Counted from the first letter of the stretch, positions 50,781-59,137 are shown. The stretch is 64,000 nt of DNA from Streptomyces klenkii (GCF_003626645.1 NZ_RBAM01000004.1:434001-498000), one strand, 5' to 3'. Numbers and translations: made by a program. Notes: generated by a model from the sequence alone, not told the origin.

Positions 50781-51537
50781 CCGGGTAGAGCCAGCGGTTG
50801 TACGCGAGCGCCTGCGCGCGGGCCTGGACGACGGCCATGCGCGCATCGCGCTCCGCGGCATCGGTGTGAGCCGCCTGCCCGGTCGCCTGACCGGGCCACT
50901 TCCGGTAGAGGAGCCCTACCTCGCGGGTGAAGTACCCGCGGCTGACCGCATCAAGGGCGAGCAGAAGCCCGGTGTCCTCCGACGCCGGAAGCGCCATCCA
51001 GCCGCCCAGCGCGACCAGCAGGTTGCGACGTACGCAGAGGGTCGCGGGGTGGACCTGTGCCCGGAAGTTGTGCGCCTGCCAGTGCGCAAGTACGGCGCCC
51101 AGCTCTATCGGTCCCTCGTCCGGGTCCTGGTCGAAACCGACCGTCGTCCCGTCGGGCAGCAGGTCCAGGACGCGTGACGTCGTCCAGCCGATGCTGGGGT
51201 CGCGTTCAAGGACGGAGATGTCGCGGGCCAGTGCGCCGGGCGGAAGCTGGTCGTCGGCGTCCAGGATCTTTACGTACTCGCCGTCGGCGTGCGCCAGGGC
51301 CATGGTCCGGGCGACCCCAGGGCCGCCGCGTCGCCCCTGCCGGAAGGTCACGCGCTCGTCATCGGGGACGTGGGGGGCGACGTCGTCCGTCTGCCCGTCC
51401 TCCTGGATCAGCCAGTGCCACTCCCAGCCTTCGGGGAGCTCCTGAGCGCAGAGCGACTTGTAGGCGTCGTGGAGGTGGTGGGCGGAGGGTCCGTGCACTG
51501 CGGTGACGATGATGATGCGCCGGCGCACGGCACTCAC
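50770..51537 (-). CDS. Family 2 glycosyltransferase
   Basis: A 255-residue GT-A fold enzyme. It opens RRRIIIVTAVHGPSAHHLHDAYKSL, then WLIQEDGQTDD, a donor-binding part ARTMALAHADGEYVKILDADDQLPPGAL (DADD corresponds to the metal-binding DxD), and HPATLCVRRNLLVALGGWMALPASEDTGLLLAL (ED catalytic candidate). No membrane segment. GTG 51537 overlaps the upstream GntR stop (GTGA), so it is translated with a regulator. Cargo of the element; acceptor unknown. Confidence 0.85.
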   Translation of the reverse strand: MSAVRRRIIIVTAVHGPSAHHLHDAYKSLCAQELPEGWEWHWLIQEDGQTDDVAPHVPDDERVTFRQGRRGGPGVARTMALAHADGEYVKILDADDQLPPGALARDISVLERDPSIGWTTSRVLDLLPDGTTVGFDQDPDEGPIELGAVLAHWQAHNFRAQVHPATLCVRRNLLVALGGWMALPASEDTGLLLALDAVSRGYFTREVGLLYRKWPGQATGQAAHTDAAERDARMAVVQARAQALAYNRWLYPATS

Positions 51538-52322
51538 CACCTTTCCAGGGGAGTGGTGAAGAGCATCTCCGTCCGGTCGCCGGGCAGCGCGATGTCGGAG
51601 AGCTCCACAACGCGGTCGTTGGTGTCGTACGAGGTCTTGCGCAGCAGGATCACGGCGGTGCCGGGCGGGAGTTCCAGTTCCTCCGCCTCTTCCGGCGTGG
51701 GCGGCCGGGCGGTGACGTGCTCCTCGATGCGGTCGAGCTCGATGCCGATCGTGAAGAGCTGGTTCTGGGTGCCTCCGGGCCACGGTTCGTTGGACTCGTC
51801 CAAGAGGTCCGGGTTCGACGCGACCATGTCGCGGACGAGGTAGGAGGTGACCAGCGCGAACGGGGCTCGCTCCGCCGCATAGCGCGTCCGGTAGGTGCGC
51901 TCCAGGAGCACTTCGCCTTCCGGGACCTCGAAGGCCTTCGCGAGAGCCTTGCCCGCCTTGACCTCGCGGTAGGACGCGCGGAAGACGAGATCGTTGAGCG
52001 TCAGGCCGGTGTCATGCTCGGTGGCTCCGGTCTGCGCCCGCTGCTCCTCGGGCTGCCGGACGCGGTCCTTCTCCCACTGGTGCCTGACGTTCGTTCGGAG
52101 GACGGTCGCCCGGGGTTGACGGACGAAGTTGCCGCGGCCGTGCTGCTTCTCGATCAGCCCCTCGTCGCGCAGAAGGCGCAGTGCTTCGCGGATCGTGGGA
52201 AGGCTGCGGCCGTACTCCTCGGCGAGTGCCGTCTCAGAGGGGAGACGGTCCCCGGCGCTCAGCTGACCTGCGCGGATGGCTTCTCGCAAGCCGTCCGCAA
52301 TCCGCTCGTACGCCTTCGCCAT
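51534..52322 (-). CDS. GntR-family regulator with UTRA domain
   Basis: A 262-residue protein. HTH: YERIADGLREAIRAGQLSAGDRLPSETALAEEYGRSLPTIREALRLLRDEGLIEKQHGRGNFVRQP. UTRA: GEVLLERTYRTRYAAERAPFALVTSYLVRDMV and AVILLRKTSYDTNDRVVELSDIALPGDRTEMLF. It diverges from the 52539 gene and the tra gene across GAGGAC/GTCCTC palindromes, so it probably represses transfer functions. It is coupled to the GT2 gene. Confidence 0.88.
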   Translation of the reverse strand: MAKAYERIADGLREAIRAGQLSAGDRLPSETALAEEYGRSLPTIREALRLLRDEGLIEKQHGRGNFVRQPRATVLRTNVRHQWEKDRVRQPEEQRAQTGATEHDTGLTLNDLVFRASYREVKAGKALAKAFEVPEGEVLLERTYRTRYAAERAPFALVTSYLVRDMVASNPDLLDESNEPWPGGTQNQLFTIGIELDRIEEHVTARPPTPEEAEELELPPGTAVILLRKTSYDTNDRVVELSDIALPGDRTEMLFTTPLERW

Positions 52323-52364
52323 CGGTGCTCACCCGCCTGTCGTGTCGACGGGGCTCAGCATACG

Positions 52365-52458
52365 ACTCCTCAAGAGGACTTGACGAGTTAGTGAGACCCG
52401 CGTCATAGTCCCAGTCTGAACTCCTCAAGTCCTCATGAGGACTTGACCTCTTGATGAG
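52365..52458. promoter_or_regulatory. Operator palindromes between GntR and transfer genes
   Basis: A perfect 20-bp palindrome CAAGTCCTCATGAGGACTTG lies at 52426-52445. Related half-sites occur at about 52367-52384 (CTCCTCAAGAGGACTTG) and 52441-52458 (ACTTGACCTCTTGATGAG). They sit between the divergent GntR gene (52322) and the membrane-protein gene (52539). Confidence 0.7.
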
Positions 52459-52538
52459 TCATCAGCGTCCGATGCGCTCGCCGCGGACGCGCTCGTTCCC
52501 TGCTGCCTGCACTGCTCTCAACCACAGAGGTGGATCAC

Positions 52539-52913
52539 ATGCAGCTCACCCTCGGCGACGTCGCCCGCAGCCGCGAGGACATCACCCTCGGCACCGTGGC
52601 CGGCATCGCGGACCACGGCGAAGGCAAGCTCGTCGTCTTACGGCTCCCGAACGGGGGGCTCAGTTTCGTCGAACCGCGGGCCCTGGTCGTCGTGGGGCGT
52701 TACGTCCCGCCGGCCTCGGCCGGCCGCAGCTTCGTGGCCCTGCTCTTCTTGGGCCTCGCGCTCCTCGTGTCCTACATCAGTTGCCGGTCGGCCGAGAGCA
52801 TCGGTGCGGACTGGCTGCTGACGTTCTTCGCCGGGCTGGGCGGGTTCAAGGTCGTGGCGATCGCGTACCAGTGCTGGGCACGTCTCACCGGGCCGCGGCG
52901 CTTTCGCGTCTGA
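52539..52913 (+). CDS. Small membrane protein upstream of tra
   Basis: 124 residues. A soluble start (MQLTLGDVARSREDITLGTVAGIADHGEGKLVVLRLPNGG) with a beta-rich look is followed by two membrane segments (SFVALLFLGLALLVSYISC and WLLTFFAGLGGFKVVAIAY). ATG 52539 has GAGGTGG 6 nt upstream; GTG 52530 is an alternative. It is probably in the transfer operon with the FtsK-like gene. No family recognised. Confidence 0.7.
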   Translation: MQLTLGDVARSREDITLGTVAGIADHGEGKLVVLRLPNGGLSFVEPRALVVVGRYVPPASAGRSFVALLFLGLALLVSYISCRSAESIGADWLLTFFAGLGGFKVVAIAYQCWARLTGPRRFRV

Positions 52914-52974
52914 ACGCATCGCTTGAACGCATCACTCCCGTTCTCCCGTCCCGCCCAGGATTTGGAGGAGTCAC

Positions 52975-55098
52975 GTGAACGACCAACTGGCGGAGAGCAT
53001 CGCGTTAGATCAGGGCCACCCTGCCGGACCGGCCGTCTCCGGTCTTTCCGAATCCGCCATCCCCGGAAATGAGACCGTTGCTGTCGACAGCCCGGAAGGA
53101 CCATCGGGCCCCGGCTTGGCGGACCGGGCGCAGAGCGCCAAGCGCCGCCCGGTCATCCCGGCCTGGGCGAAGTCGCGTAAAGAGTTCCTCGCGGCCGGCA
53201 AAGGCGTCGCCGCGTACGCCTGGCACGTATCCGCGTATCACGCGGTACGTACGCCCTGGTACACGATCCGTCTCGCGTTACAGGCCCCGAGCGGTGCCGC
53301 ACGGTTCGTCGGCGGCAGGCTGCGATGGGTCGCGGATGTCGAAGGCGAGCCGTTCCGGCAGTACGCGGCGGCCACCGATGACATCGCCAAATACCTGCAA
53401 CTCTCGCGACAGCGGGATCGCCGCGTCCGCTGGCGGGCGGCGGTCGCCCTCGTAGCCTCGATCGCGGGAACCGCCGCGGCGCTCGTGCTCTACGTCATGG
53501 CCCCGCAGTGGCTGCTTTCGCTGTGCGGCTTCGCTCTGACGATGGCCCTGGGATGGCTGGGGCAACCCGCTGACGCACCGGTGATCCACCGGGCGGTGGA
53601 AATCCCGAGGGCGACGAGGCTCACCAGCGACATCGTCCTCCGTGCTCTCGGCTCCCTCGGCATTCAGGGCATCAATCAGGCTCAGTCGAAGGGCGGGGAC
53701 GGGTTCGCCTTCACCGCCCCCATCACGCGGGACGGCCCCGGTTGGCTCGCCGAGGGCGATCTTCCTCATGGCGTGACCGTCACGGACATCATGGACCGCC
53801 GGGAGAGGCTGGCCTCCGGTCTCCGGCGGCCGCTGGGAACGGTCTGGCCCGAAGCGGTACGGAACGAGCACACCGGCCGCCTGCGGCTGTGGGTCGGCGA
53901 TCAGGACATGTCCCAGACCTCGCAGCCGGCGTGGCCCCTCGCGAAGTCGGGCACGGTGGATCTCTTCAAGCCCGTCGCGTGGGGAACCGACCAGCGCGGA
54001 CGCTGGGTGGAGATCACCCTCATGTACTTGGCAGGCGTGATCGGCGCCATCCCGAGAATGGGCAAGACCTACCTCTTGCGTCTCCTCCTGCTCATCGCCG
54101 CGCTCGACCCGCGCGCCGAGGTGCACAGCTATGACCTGAAGGGAACGGGCGACCTCGACCCTGTCGGCGATGCCATCGGCTTTCGCCACCGGGCGGGCAA
54201 TCGCGACGAGGACATCCTCTACGGGCTGACCTCTCTCCGTGAGCTCCAGGCCGAGTTGCGACGCCGTACGGACGTCATCCGCGGCCTGCCCCGGGATATC
54301 TGCCCCGAGTCGAAGGTGACGACGGAGCTCGCTTCGAAGCGGTCCCTAGGCCTGCACCCGATTGTGGTCGGGGTGGACGAGTGCCAGAAGTGGTTCGAGC
54401 ACCCGAAGTACGGCAAGGAACTTGAGGAGATCTGCACGGACCTCGTCAAGCTCGGTCCGGCCACGGGAATCGTGCTGCTGCTGGCCACTCAGCGGCCGGA
54501 CGAAATCAGTCTGCCGAAGGGGATTTCCGCAAACGCGTCGGCCCGTTGGTGCCTCAAGGTCATGAGTCACGTCGAGAACAACATGGTTCTCGGCACCGGT
54601 GCCTATAAGCGGGGCGTACGGGCAACGATGTTCGCCTGGGAGGACAAGGGCATCTGCTACTTCCTCGGCGAAGGCGCGGATGCGCAGATCGTCCGCGCGG
54701 CCGAGGTCAATGCCGTGCAGGCCGAAGTCATCGCCCTGCGGGCCCGGAAGATGCGCGAGCGCCTCGGCACTCTGGCTGGCCACGCGCTGGGGGAGCAACC
54801 CGCGGCCGCGTCCGGCCCGTCCTACGACCTGCTCTCGGATCTCCTCACGACGCTGCCCGTCGGCAAGGAAAAGCTCTGGAACGAGGCGATCGTCGCCGCC
54901 CTCGCGGAACTCCGACCCACCGTGTACGGCACGTGGACCGCGGAACAGCTCACCGCAGCCCTGAAGCCGTACGGCATCCGCACCGCGCAGGTGTGGGGCA
55001 CCACGGACGACGGTACGGGCGCCAACCGGCGCGGAATTAAGCGCGCCGACGTCCTAGGAGCGATCGCGGAACGTGACAGCAGCGGCGCCGTGGCATAG
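52975..55098 (+). CDS. FtsK/SpoIIIE-like conjugal DNA translocase (Tra)
   Basis: A 707-residue protein. Two membrane segments (near residues 155-190, VALVASIAGTAAALVLYVMAP and WLLSLCGFALTMALGWLG) precede the motor domain. Walker A is IPRMGKTYLLRLLLLIAALDPRAEVHSYDLKG (near residue 360) and Walker B HPIVVGVDECQKW (near residue 460), followed by LLATQRPDEISLPKGISANASARWCL. The end carries a winged-helix-like part, ELRPTVYGTWTAEQLTAALKPYGI. This is the TraB/TraSA type that pumps double-stranded DNA between mycelia. GGAGGAGT precedes GTG 52975. It is too short and in the wrong context for chromosomal FtsK. Confidence 0.92.
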   Translation: MNDQLAESIALDQGHPAGPAVSGLSESAIPGNETVAVDSPEGPSGPGLADRAQSAKRRPVIPAWAKSRKEFLAAGKGVAAYAWHVSAYHAVRTPWYTIRLALQAPSGAARFVGGRLRWVADVEGEPFRQYAAATDDIAKYLQLSRQRDRRVRWRAAVALVASIAGTAAALVLYVMAPQWLLSLCGFALTMALGWLGQPADAPVIHRAVEIPRATRLTSDIVLRALGSLGIQGINQAQSKGGDGFAFTAPITRDGPGWLAEGDLPHGVTVTDIMDRRERLASGLRRPLGTVWPEAVRNEHTGRLRLWVGDQDMSQTSQPAWPLAKSGTVDLFKPVAWGTDQRGRWVEITLMYLAGVIGAIPRMGKTYLLRLLLLIAALDPRAEVHSYDLKGTGDLDPVGDAIGFRHRAGNRDEDILYGLTSLRELQAELRRRTDVIRGLPRDICPESKVTTELASKRSLGLHPIVVGVDECQKWFEHPKYGKELEEICTDLVKLGPATGIVLLLATQRPDEISLPKGISANASARWCLKVMSHVENNMVLGTGAYKRGVRATMFAWEDKGICYFLGEGADAQIVRAAEVNAVQAEVIALRARKMRERLGTLAGHALGEQPAAASGPSYDLLSDLLTTLPVGKEKLWNEAIVAALAELRPTVYGTWTAEQLTAALKPYGIRTAQVWGTTDDGTGANRRGIKRADVLGAIAERDSSGAVA

Positions 55099-55110
55099 CT
55101 GCCGCCGCCG

Positions 55111-55191
55111 CTAGGCCTAGCAGGACGGCCGCTAGGTCTAGCACCCCCGCTAGCAGCACATCACGCACCTGACCTGCGCACTAGCACCTAG
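55111..55191. repeat. Cluster of CTAG sites after tra
   Basis: Seven CTAG tetramers in 81 bp (55111, 55117, 55132, 55138, 55150, 55181, 55188), including the palindromes CTAGGCCTAG and CTAGGTCTAG. The motif resembles the operator at 49982-50012. The position next to tra suits a cis-acting transfer locus or a repressor array. Confidence 0.7.
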
Positions 55192-55238
55192 CGGCGCTCG
55201 CCGAGCGACCCCCGAATTCCTACCCGGAGAGGGTTCTG

Positions 55239-55502
55239 ATGAGTTCCCTGCTCGACGCTATGCCCGGCCTCATATTCCTCACGCTCTGCTACGCAGTCAT
55301 CTGCGCCCTCAGCCCGTTCGGTGCGTGCCGCAAATGCGGGGGATGGGGCGCGAAGATCCGCCAGACCCGCAGCGGCCGGATCAAGCGCGGCCGCGAATGC
55401 CGCCGTTGCGAGGGGCAGGGCCTGCGCCTGCGCGTCGGCCGGCGCCTCTACAACTCCGTCGCCGAGCTTTACCGCGACGGCACCGGCAAGGCTCGACGCT
55501 GA
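55239..55502 (+). CDS. Small membrane-anchored zinc-ribbon-like protein
   Basis: 87 residues. A membrane segment (GLIFLTLCYAVICALSPFG) is followed by two CxxCxG units, ACRKCGGWGAK and ECRRCEGQGLRL, like half of a DnaJ zinc domain. Basic C-terminus. GGAGAGGG precedes ATG 55239. Similar short proteins follow tra in Streptomyces elements and may help plasmid spread. Confidence 0.75.
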   Translation: MSSLLDAMPGLIFLTLCYAVICALSPFGACRKCGGWGAKIRQTRSGRIKRGRECRRCEGQGLRLRVGRRLYNSVAELYRDGTGKARR

Positions 55503-55522
55503 CTTCCCCGAGGAGCCCTGCG

Positions 55523-55717
55523 ATGTCCTTCTCCATCTCCGCGCTCGTACTGTTCGGCCTCCTCCTGGCCATGCTCCTCCGCTCGAAGGCTGTCGGCATC
55601 GGCGGTGCCACGGTCGCCATCCTCTTCGGCTACTACCTCAGCCGCACCGGTATCGCCGCGCCGATTGATCAGGTCATGGGCGCCATCGCCCACGCCGTCC
55701 CCGCCCTCGACAAGTGA
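55523..55717 (+). CDS. Small Spd-like membrane protein
   Basis: 64 residues with two hydrophobic helices (ISALVLFGLLLAMLL and AVGIGGATVAILFGYYLS) and a short amphipathic end. CGAGGAG lies upstream of ATG 55523. It resembles spread proteins by size and place only. Confidence 0.65.
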   Translation: MSFSISALVLFGLLLAMLLRSKAVGIGGATVAILFGYYLSRTGIAAPIDQVMGAIAHAVPALDK

Positions 55718-55738
55718 TCAGGTGAAGGAGTCCCTTCC

Positions 55739-55954
55739 ATGAACAAGATTTCCCTCATGGCCTCCGGCGAGCTGCGTGATGCGCTCACGGCCATCGGAGA
55801 AGGAAAAGGGCCGGCCGCTATCGCCGCCCTCATGGCCATCGACCCCACTTCGTGGCAGGCGATCGAGCACCGTCTCAAGGCGGTCGTCGGCACGGATCTG
55901 CGCTCGCTCTTACTCCACACCGTGGAAAGCGCGGCGGCGCCGGCCATCGACTGA
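55739..55954 (+). CDS. Hypothetical 71-residue element protein
   Basis: MNKISLMASGELRDALTAIGEGKGPAAIAALMAIDPTSWQAIEHRLKAVVGTDLRSLLLHTVE: helical, no membrane segment. AAGGAG lies 9 nt before ATG 55739. No family recognised. Confidence 0.6.
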   Translation: MNKISLMASGELRDALTAIGEGKGPAAIAALMAIDPTSWQAIEHRLKAVVGTDLRSLLLHTVESAAAPAID

Positions 55955-56048
55955 CGGCTCCCTGTGCGGGTCCAACTCCCCTGGAGGTGGGGCCGTGCAG
56001 AGGGCCGGACAACCCGGCTCGGCAATTCCGTCAGCGGAGAGGACGCCC

Positions 56049-56663
56049 ATGTCCAACATCACCACCATCGCGTGGTTCGACAGCTTAACCGCGAGCGTGT
56101 TCGCGCTCGGGGCCGCGGCCCGGGAGATGCGGCTCGCCCACCAGGCGGCCCAGGTCGCTTCGTGGCAGATCGAGCCGGCCCGCCTGCGGCTGGTGATCGG
56201 CGACGTGAACATCCGCGGGGAGTACAAGATCAGCCCCTGCGACATCGCCCTGAGCCAGGTCCGCGGCCTGTCCCGCGCCTACCAGCGCATGACCACCGAC
56301 CTGTACGAGAACCTCGCCCTCACGTACGCCCACGGCACGGCAGCAGCGCTCCTCGCGGTCATCAAGGGATACCGGCCGCGGTACGTCGAGCTCCAGCGCG
56401 ACCAGACCGACCACTACATCGTGCCGAGCGACCCGCTGCCCGACTTCCGCGGAGACCTCGGCGACTGGAACGGCCAGAGGCGCCTGACCCTGCTCCGCTC
56501 CATCGTCGCGGCCCGCATGCTCGACCACTCCGGAGAACTGAGCCACGGCTCGATGGCCGGCCTCGCGGACGCCGCCTACGCGTACGGCGAGCAGGCCGAG
56601 ACGGCCCTCCACCACCTGCTCCTCACCTCCCGCACGGACCACGGCCCGGAGGAGGAGCAGTGA
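56049..56663 (+). CDS. Hypothetical 204-residue element protein
   Basis: Helical protein: TIAWFDSLTASVFALGAAAREMRLAHQAAQVASWQIEPARLRLVIGDVNIRGEYKI, then SQVRGLSRAYQRMTTDLYENLALTYAHGTAAALLAVIKGYRPRYVELQRDQTDHYIVPSD. GAGAGGA precedes ATG 56049. It occupies the place where pSAM2-type elements carry replication genes, but no prim-pol, helicase or rolling-circle motif is visible. Its stop overlaps the next gene (GTGA). Confidence 0.7.
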   Translation: MSNITTIAWFDSLTASVFALGAAAREMRLAHQAAQVASWQIEPARLRLVIGDVNIRGEYKISPCDIALSQVRGLSRAYQRMTTDLYENLALTYAHGTAAALLAVIKGYRPRYVELQRDQTDHYIVPSDPLPDFRGDLGDWNGQRRLTLLRSIVAARMLDHSGELSHGSMAGLADAAYAYGEQAETALHHLLLTSRTDHGPEEEQ

Positions 56664-57040
56664 CAGACGCAGCGCACAGCACTGATCCCGCCGCCGAGTA
56701 CGCCGAGTACGCAGGCGCTCCCCGCATCGTCTCGGAGATCCTCTGGGTGCTCAGGCAGGTAAGGGCGACCCGTTCCCTCGGCACGGAGCAGGGCCGGGAG
56801 TTCTGGCTCCGCAAAGCCGCTGTCCTCGATCGGATCGCGATCGAGGAGGTGGCGACGTACGCCCCGCAGGCCGCGGCCAAGGCGGTTGACACCGCGGAAG
56901 CGGCGGCGAGGCGGCTGGTCGAGTACGACGCCACGCACACCGGGCTGAGCCTCAGGGGCTCCGACGTGGTCACCGACGAGGACTGCCGCACGTACGTCCG
57001 CCGCGAGTACCACTCCTGGAACCGCACTCAGCCGTTCTGA
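56660..57040 (+). CDS. Hypothetical 126-residue element protein
   Basis: GTG 56660 start: TDAAHSTDPAAEYAEYAGAPRIVSEILWVLRQVRATRSLGTEQGREFWLRKAAVLDRIAIEE, ending in DEDCRTYVRREYHSWNRTQPF. Helical. Coupled to the 204-residue protein. No family recognised. Confidence 0.65.
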   Translation: MTDAAHSTDPAAEYAEYAGAPRIVSEILWVLRQVRATRSLGTEQGREFWLRKAAVLDRIAIEEVATYAPQAAAKAVDTAEAAARRLVEYDATHTGLSLRGSDVVTDEDCRTYVRREYHSWNRTQPF

Positions 57041-57127
57041 TTTCGCCCGGGGCAGCGGTCTACCGGCAAAGTACCCCGCTGCCCCGGCCTCCCCATCCCT
57101 TGCAGGAAATCAGGAGGTGCCCACAGC

Positions 57128-57529
57128 ATGCCCTACAACGACACCGGCCCGCAGCCGCGGGCCGGCGGGGCGGACGGGTCAGGCCGCACTCCCCACGGCA
57201 CAGCAGACAGCGGCTTGCCGCGTCTCTTCACAGCCGCCGAGGTCGCCACGGCAATCGGCTGCTCGGAGTGGTGGGTGAAGGAGCAGGCCCGGCAGCATCG
57301 CATCCCGTTCACCCGGCTCGGCGGGGCCTACCGCTTCACTGCCGACCACTTCGCGGAGATCATCCGTCTCTTCGAGGAGCGGCCTCCCACCCTCCGGGCC
57401 GCAGTCTCGGTGCAGATGGCTCCCGCTCGGCCGGCTCGCTGCGAGCGCACGGTGCCGGCGTCCGTCCTGCTCCGGCCCAAGCGCCCTCGCCGAGCGGTCG
57501 AACCGCCGCACGGCGACGCTGCTGCGTGA
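57128..57529 (+). CDS. xis: Excisionase-like HTH protein
   Basis: 133 residues. The MerR/Xis-type winged helix reads RLFTAAEVATAIGCSEWWVKEQARQHRIPFTRLGGAYRFTADHFAEIIRLFEE (residues ~33-85). The C-terminal tail is rich in Arg/Pro/Ala. CAGGAGGTG precedes ATG 57128. It lies 3 nt before the integrase gene, as xis does in actinomycete elements, and should direct excision. Confidence 0.85.
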   Translation: MPYNDTGPQPRAGGADGSGRTPHGTADSGLPRLFTAAEVATAIGCSEWWVKEQARQHRIPFTRLGGAYRFTADHFAEIIRLFEERPPTLRAAVSVQMAPARPARCERTVPASVLLRPKRPRRAVEPPHGDAAA

Positions 57530-57532
57530 GCG

Positions 57533-59137
57533 GTGGTGGCAGAAGTGGGATACGGAGAGAAGCTCAAAGGCTCTTATCGCGCTCGATATTGGGAAGCACC
57601 TGGCATCCTGCGCACCCTCGTGGATGCCGAGGGGCGAACGATGCGGTTCAGCAGCAAGCGGGCAGCAGCGAAGGCAGCCAACGATCACGAGGCCTTGATC
57701 CGGAGAGTTGTTCAGAGCGCACCATCCCCCGAGACAGACACGCCGCTTGCGGAAGAGCAAGTGGCCGGTGTCGGTCCCCAGAGCGCGGCACCTGAAGAAC
57801 CTGATGTTCAGCCCGCGATGACCTTCGGCGAGTACGTGAACCAGTGGTACGCGGGGCTGGAGCTCGCTGCCTCGACCATGCAGAACTACAAGCGGCACGT
57901 TGAGAATCACCTTCTTCCCGAATTCGGGGCCAAGGCGCTGGCCGACATCACGCGTGCCGATGTCGGCGCGTGGGAGAAGAAGGAGCAGGCCTCGTACGCG
58001 AGCACAAGCGTGCAGACGTGGCACGGCACCCTCCACGTCATCTTCGAGGACGCCATCGAAGAGGAGCTCCTGAGTGTGAACCCGGCTGCCAGGAGGCGAG
58101 GCCGGGGGAAGCGTGCTGGGCGTTCCCGGAAACGTGGGCCGGAGAAGGTGGTGACAGATGCACTGGGCATCCTGCTCGTCTCCGAACGAATGGCCCTCTT
58201 ATCCGGTCGCGACGACGAGTTCGTCGGGGGCGTCACCAAGGGATACACCGGAGTGCGTTGGGGCGAGATGGTGGGCTTGGAGACAGAGTTCATTCGTCCC
58301 AAGTCCATTCGAGTGGAGTGGCAGCTGTACGAGCTGGACAACGGCGAGCTGGTTCGCTGCCCGCCGAAGGACGACTCGTACCGGACCATCGACAGCATGG
58401 ACTGGCTGTCTGCCCTGATCACCGGCCAAGTTGCCCGAGCAGATCCGCAGCCCTGCCTGTGCCACGGTCGTCGGTACGTCTTCCGCGGCTATGGCGAAGC
58501 TAATGATGCTGCTCGCTCCCCGGGCGTGAAGCTGGCCGACGTCGCCCGCCATGCCGGAGTCTCCGTCGGGACGGCTTCGAACGTGTTGAACCGGCCTGAG
58601 GTGGTGCGGGAGGAAAAGCGGGCCAGGGTCGAGCTCGCGATGGCGGAGCTCGGCTACCTCCGGGGCAGTGCTCCGGGGGAGCCTGCGGCGCATTGGCGTC
58701 GGTCCGGGTTCGCGACCTGGTTGTTCCAGCCGGCTGCTACGGGCTGGTATCCGAAGAAGGCGCCGCAGGCGGCGCGCCCTGTTCCTCTCCTCGCGGGGCC
58801 TTGGCCCGGTGTACCTGCTCGTGGGCGGAACGCTTCCGAGCGGGCCGAGGCGTGCTGGGTGCCTATCGCTCAGGGGCTCACGCCCCATGGGCTCCGGCAT
58901 ACCCATAAATCGATCATGGAGGACATGGGGACACCGCCCAAGCTCATGGATGAGCGGCTCGGCCACCTGGACGGCTCGGTCCAGGCTCGCTACTCGCACA
59001 TCACCTCCGGCATGCGCCGCCGACTGATGGAGGGCCTGACCGAAGTGTGGGAGGCGTCTCTGGAGGCAAGGCGTGCGATGTGTCTGGGATCACAGGTCGC
59101 TGTCCTCGATGCGCTGCTGCGGGGGCGCACTCCCTAG
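57533..59137 (+). CDS. int: Tyrosine integrase with an internal LacI-type HTH
   Basis: A 534-residue site-specific recombinase. An N-terminal arm-binding part leads to the SAM-like core (MTFGEYVNQWYAGLELAASTMQNYKRHVENHLLPEFGAKALADITRADV). In the catalytic domain Arg I lies in TGVRWGEMVGLE, HxxR in LTPHGLRHTHKSIMED, and the final His/Tyr in ERLGHLDGSVQARYSH. Between Arg I and HxxR sits a LacI-like HTH (VKLADVARHAGVSVGTASNVLNRPEVVREEKRARVE), making the protein longer than usual. Starts GTG 57533 or 57536. It lies next to attR/tRNA-Pro(CGG), its target. Confidence 0.93.
   Translation: MVAEVGYGEKLKGSYRARYWEAPGILRTLVDAEGRTMRFSSKRAAAKAANDHEALIRRVVQSAPSPETDTPLAEEQVAGVGPQSAAPEEPDVQPAMTFGEYVNQWYAGLELAASTMQNYKRHVENHLLPEFGAKALADITRADVGAWEKKEQASYASTSVQTWHGTLHVIFEDAIEEELLSVNPAARRRGRGKRAGRSRKRGPEKVVTDALGILLVSERMALLSGRDDEFVGGVTKGYTGVRWGEMVGLETEFIRPKSIRVEWQLYELDNGELVRCPPKDDSYRTIDSMDWLSALITGQVARADPQPCLCHGRRYVFRGYGEANDAARSPGVKLADVARHAGVSVGTASNVLNRPEVVREEKRARVELAMAELGYLRGSAPGEPAAHWRRSGFATWLFQPAATGWYPKKAPQAARPVPLLAGPWPGVPARGRNASERAEACWVPIAQGLTPHGLRHTHKSIMEDMGTPPKLMDERLGHLDGSVQARYSHITSGMRRRLMEGLTEVWEASLEARRAMCLGSQVAVLDALLRGRTP

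Noticed and set aside
52975..55098. Chromosomal FtsK
   Set aside because: No long Pro/Gln linker or gamma domain, and it sits with xis-int and small plasmid-type genes; it is a conjugation motor.
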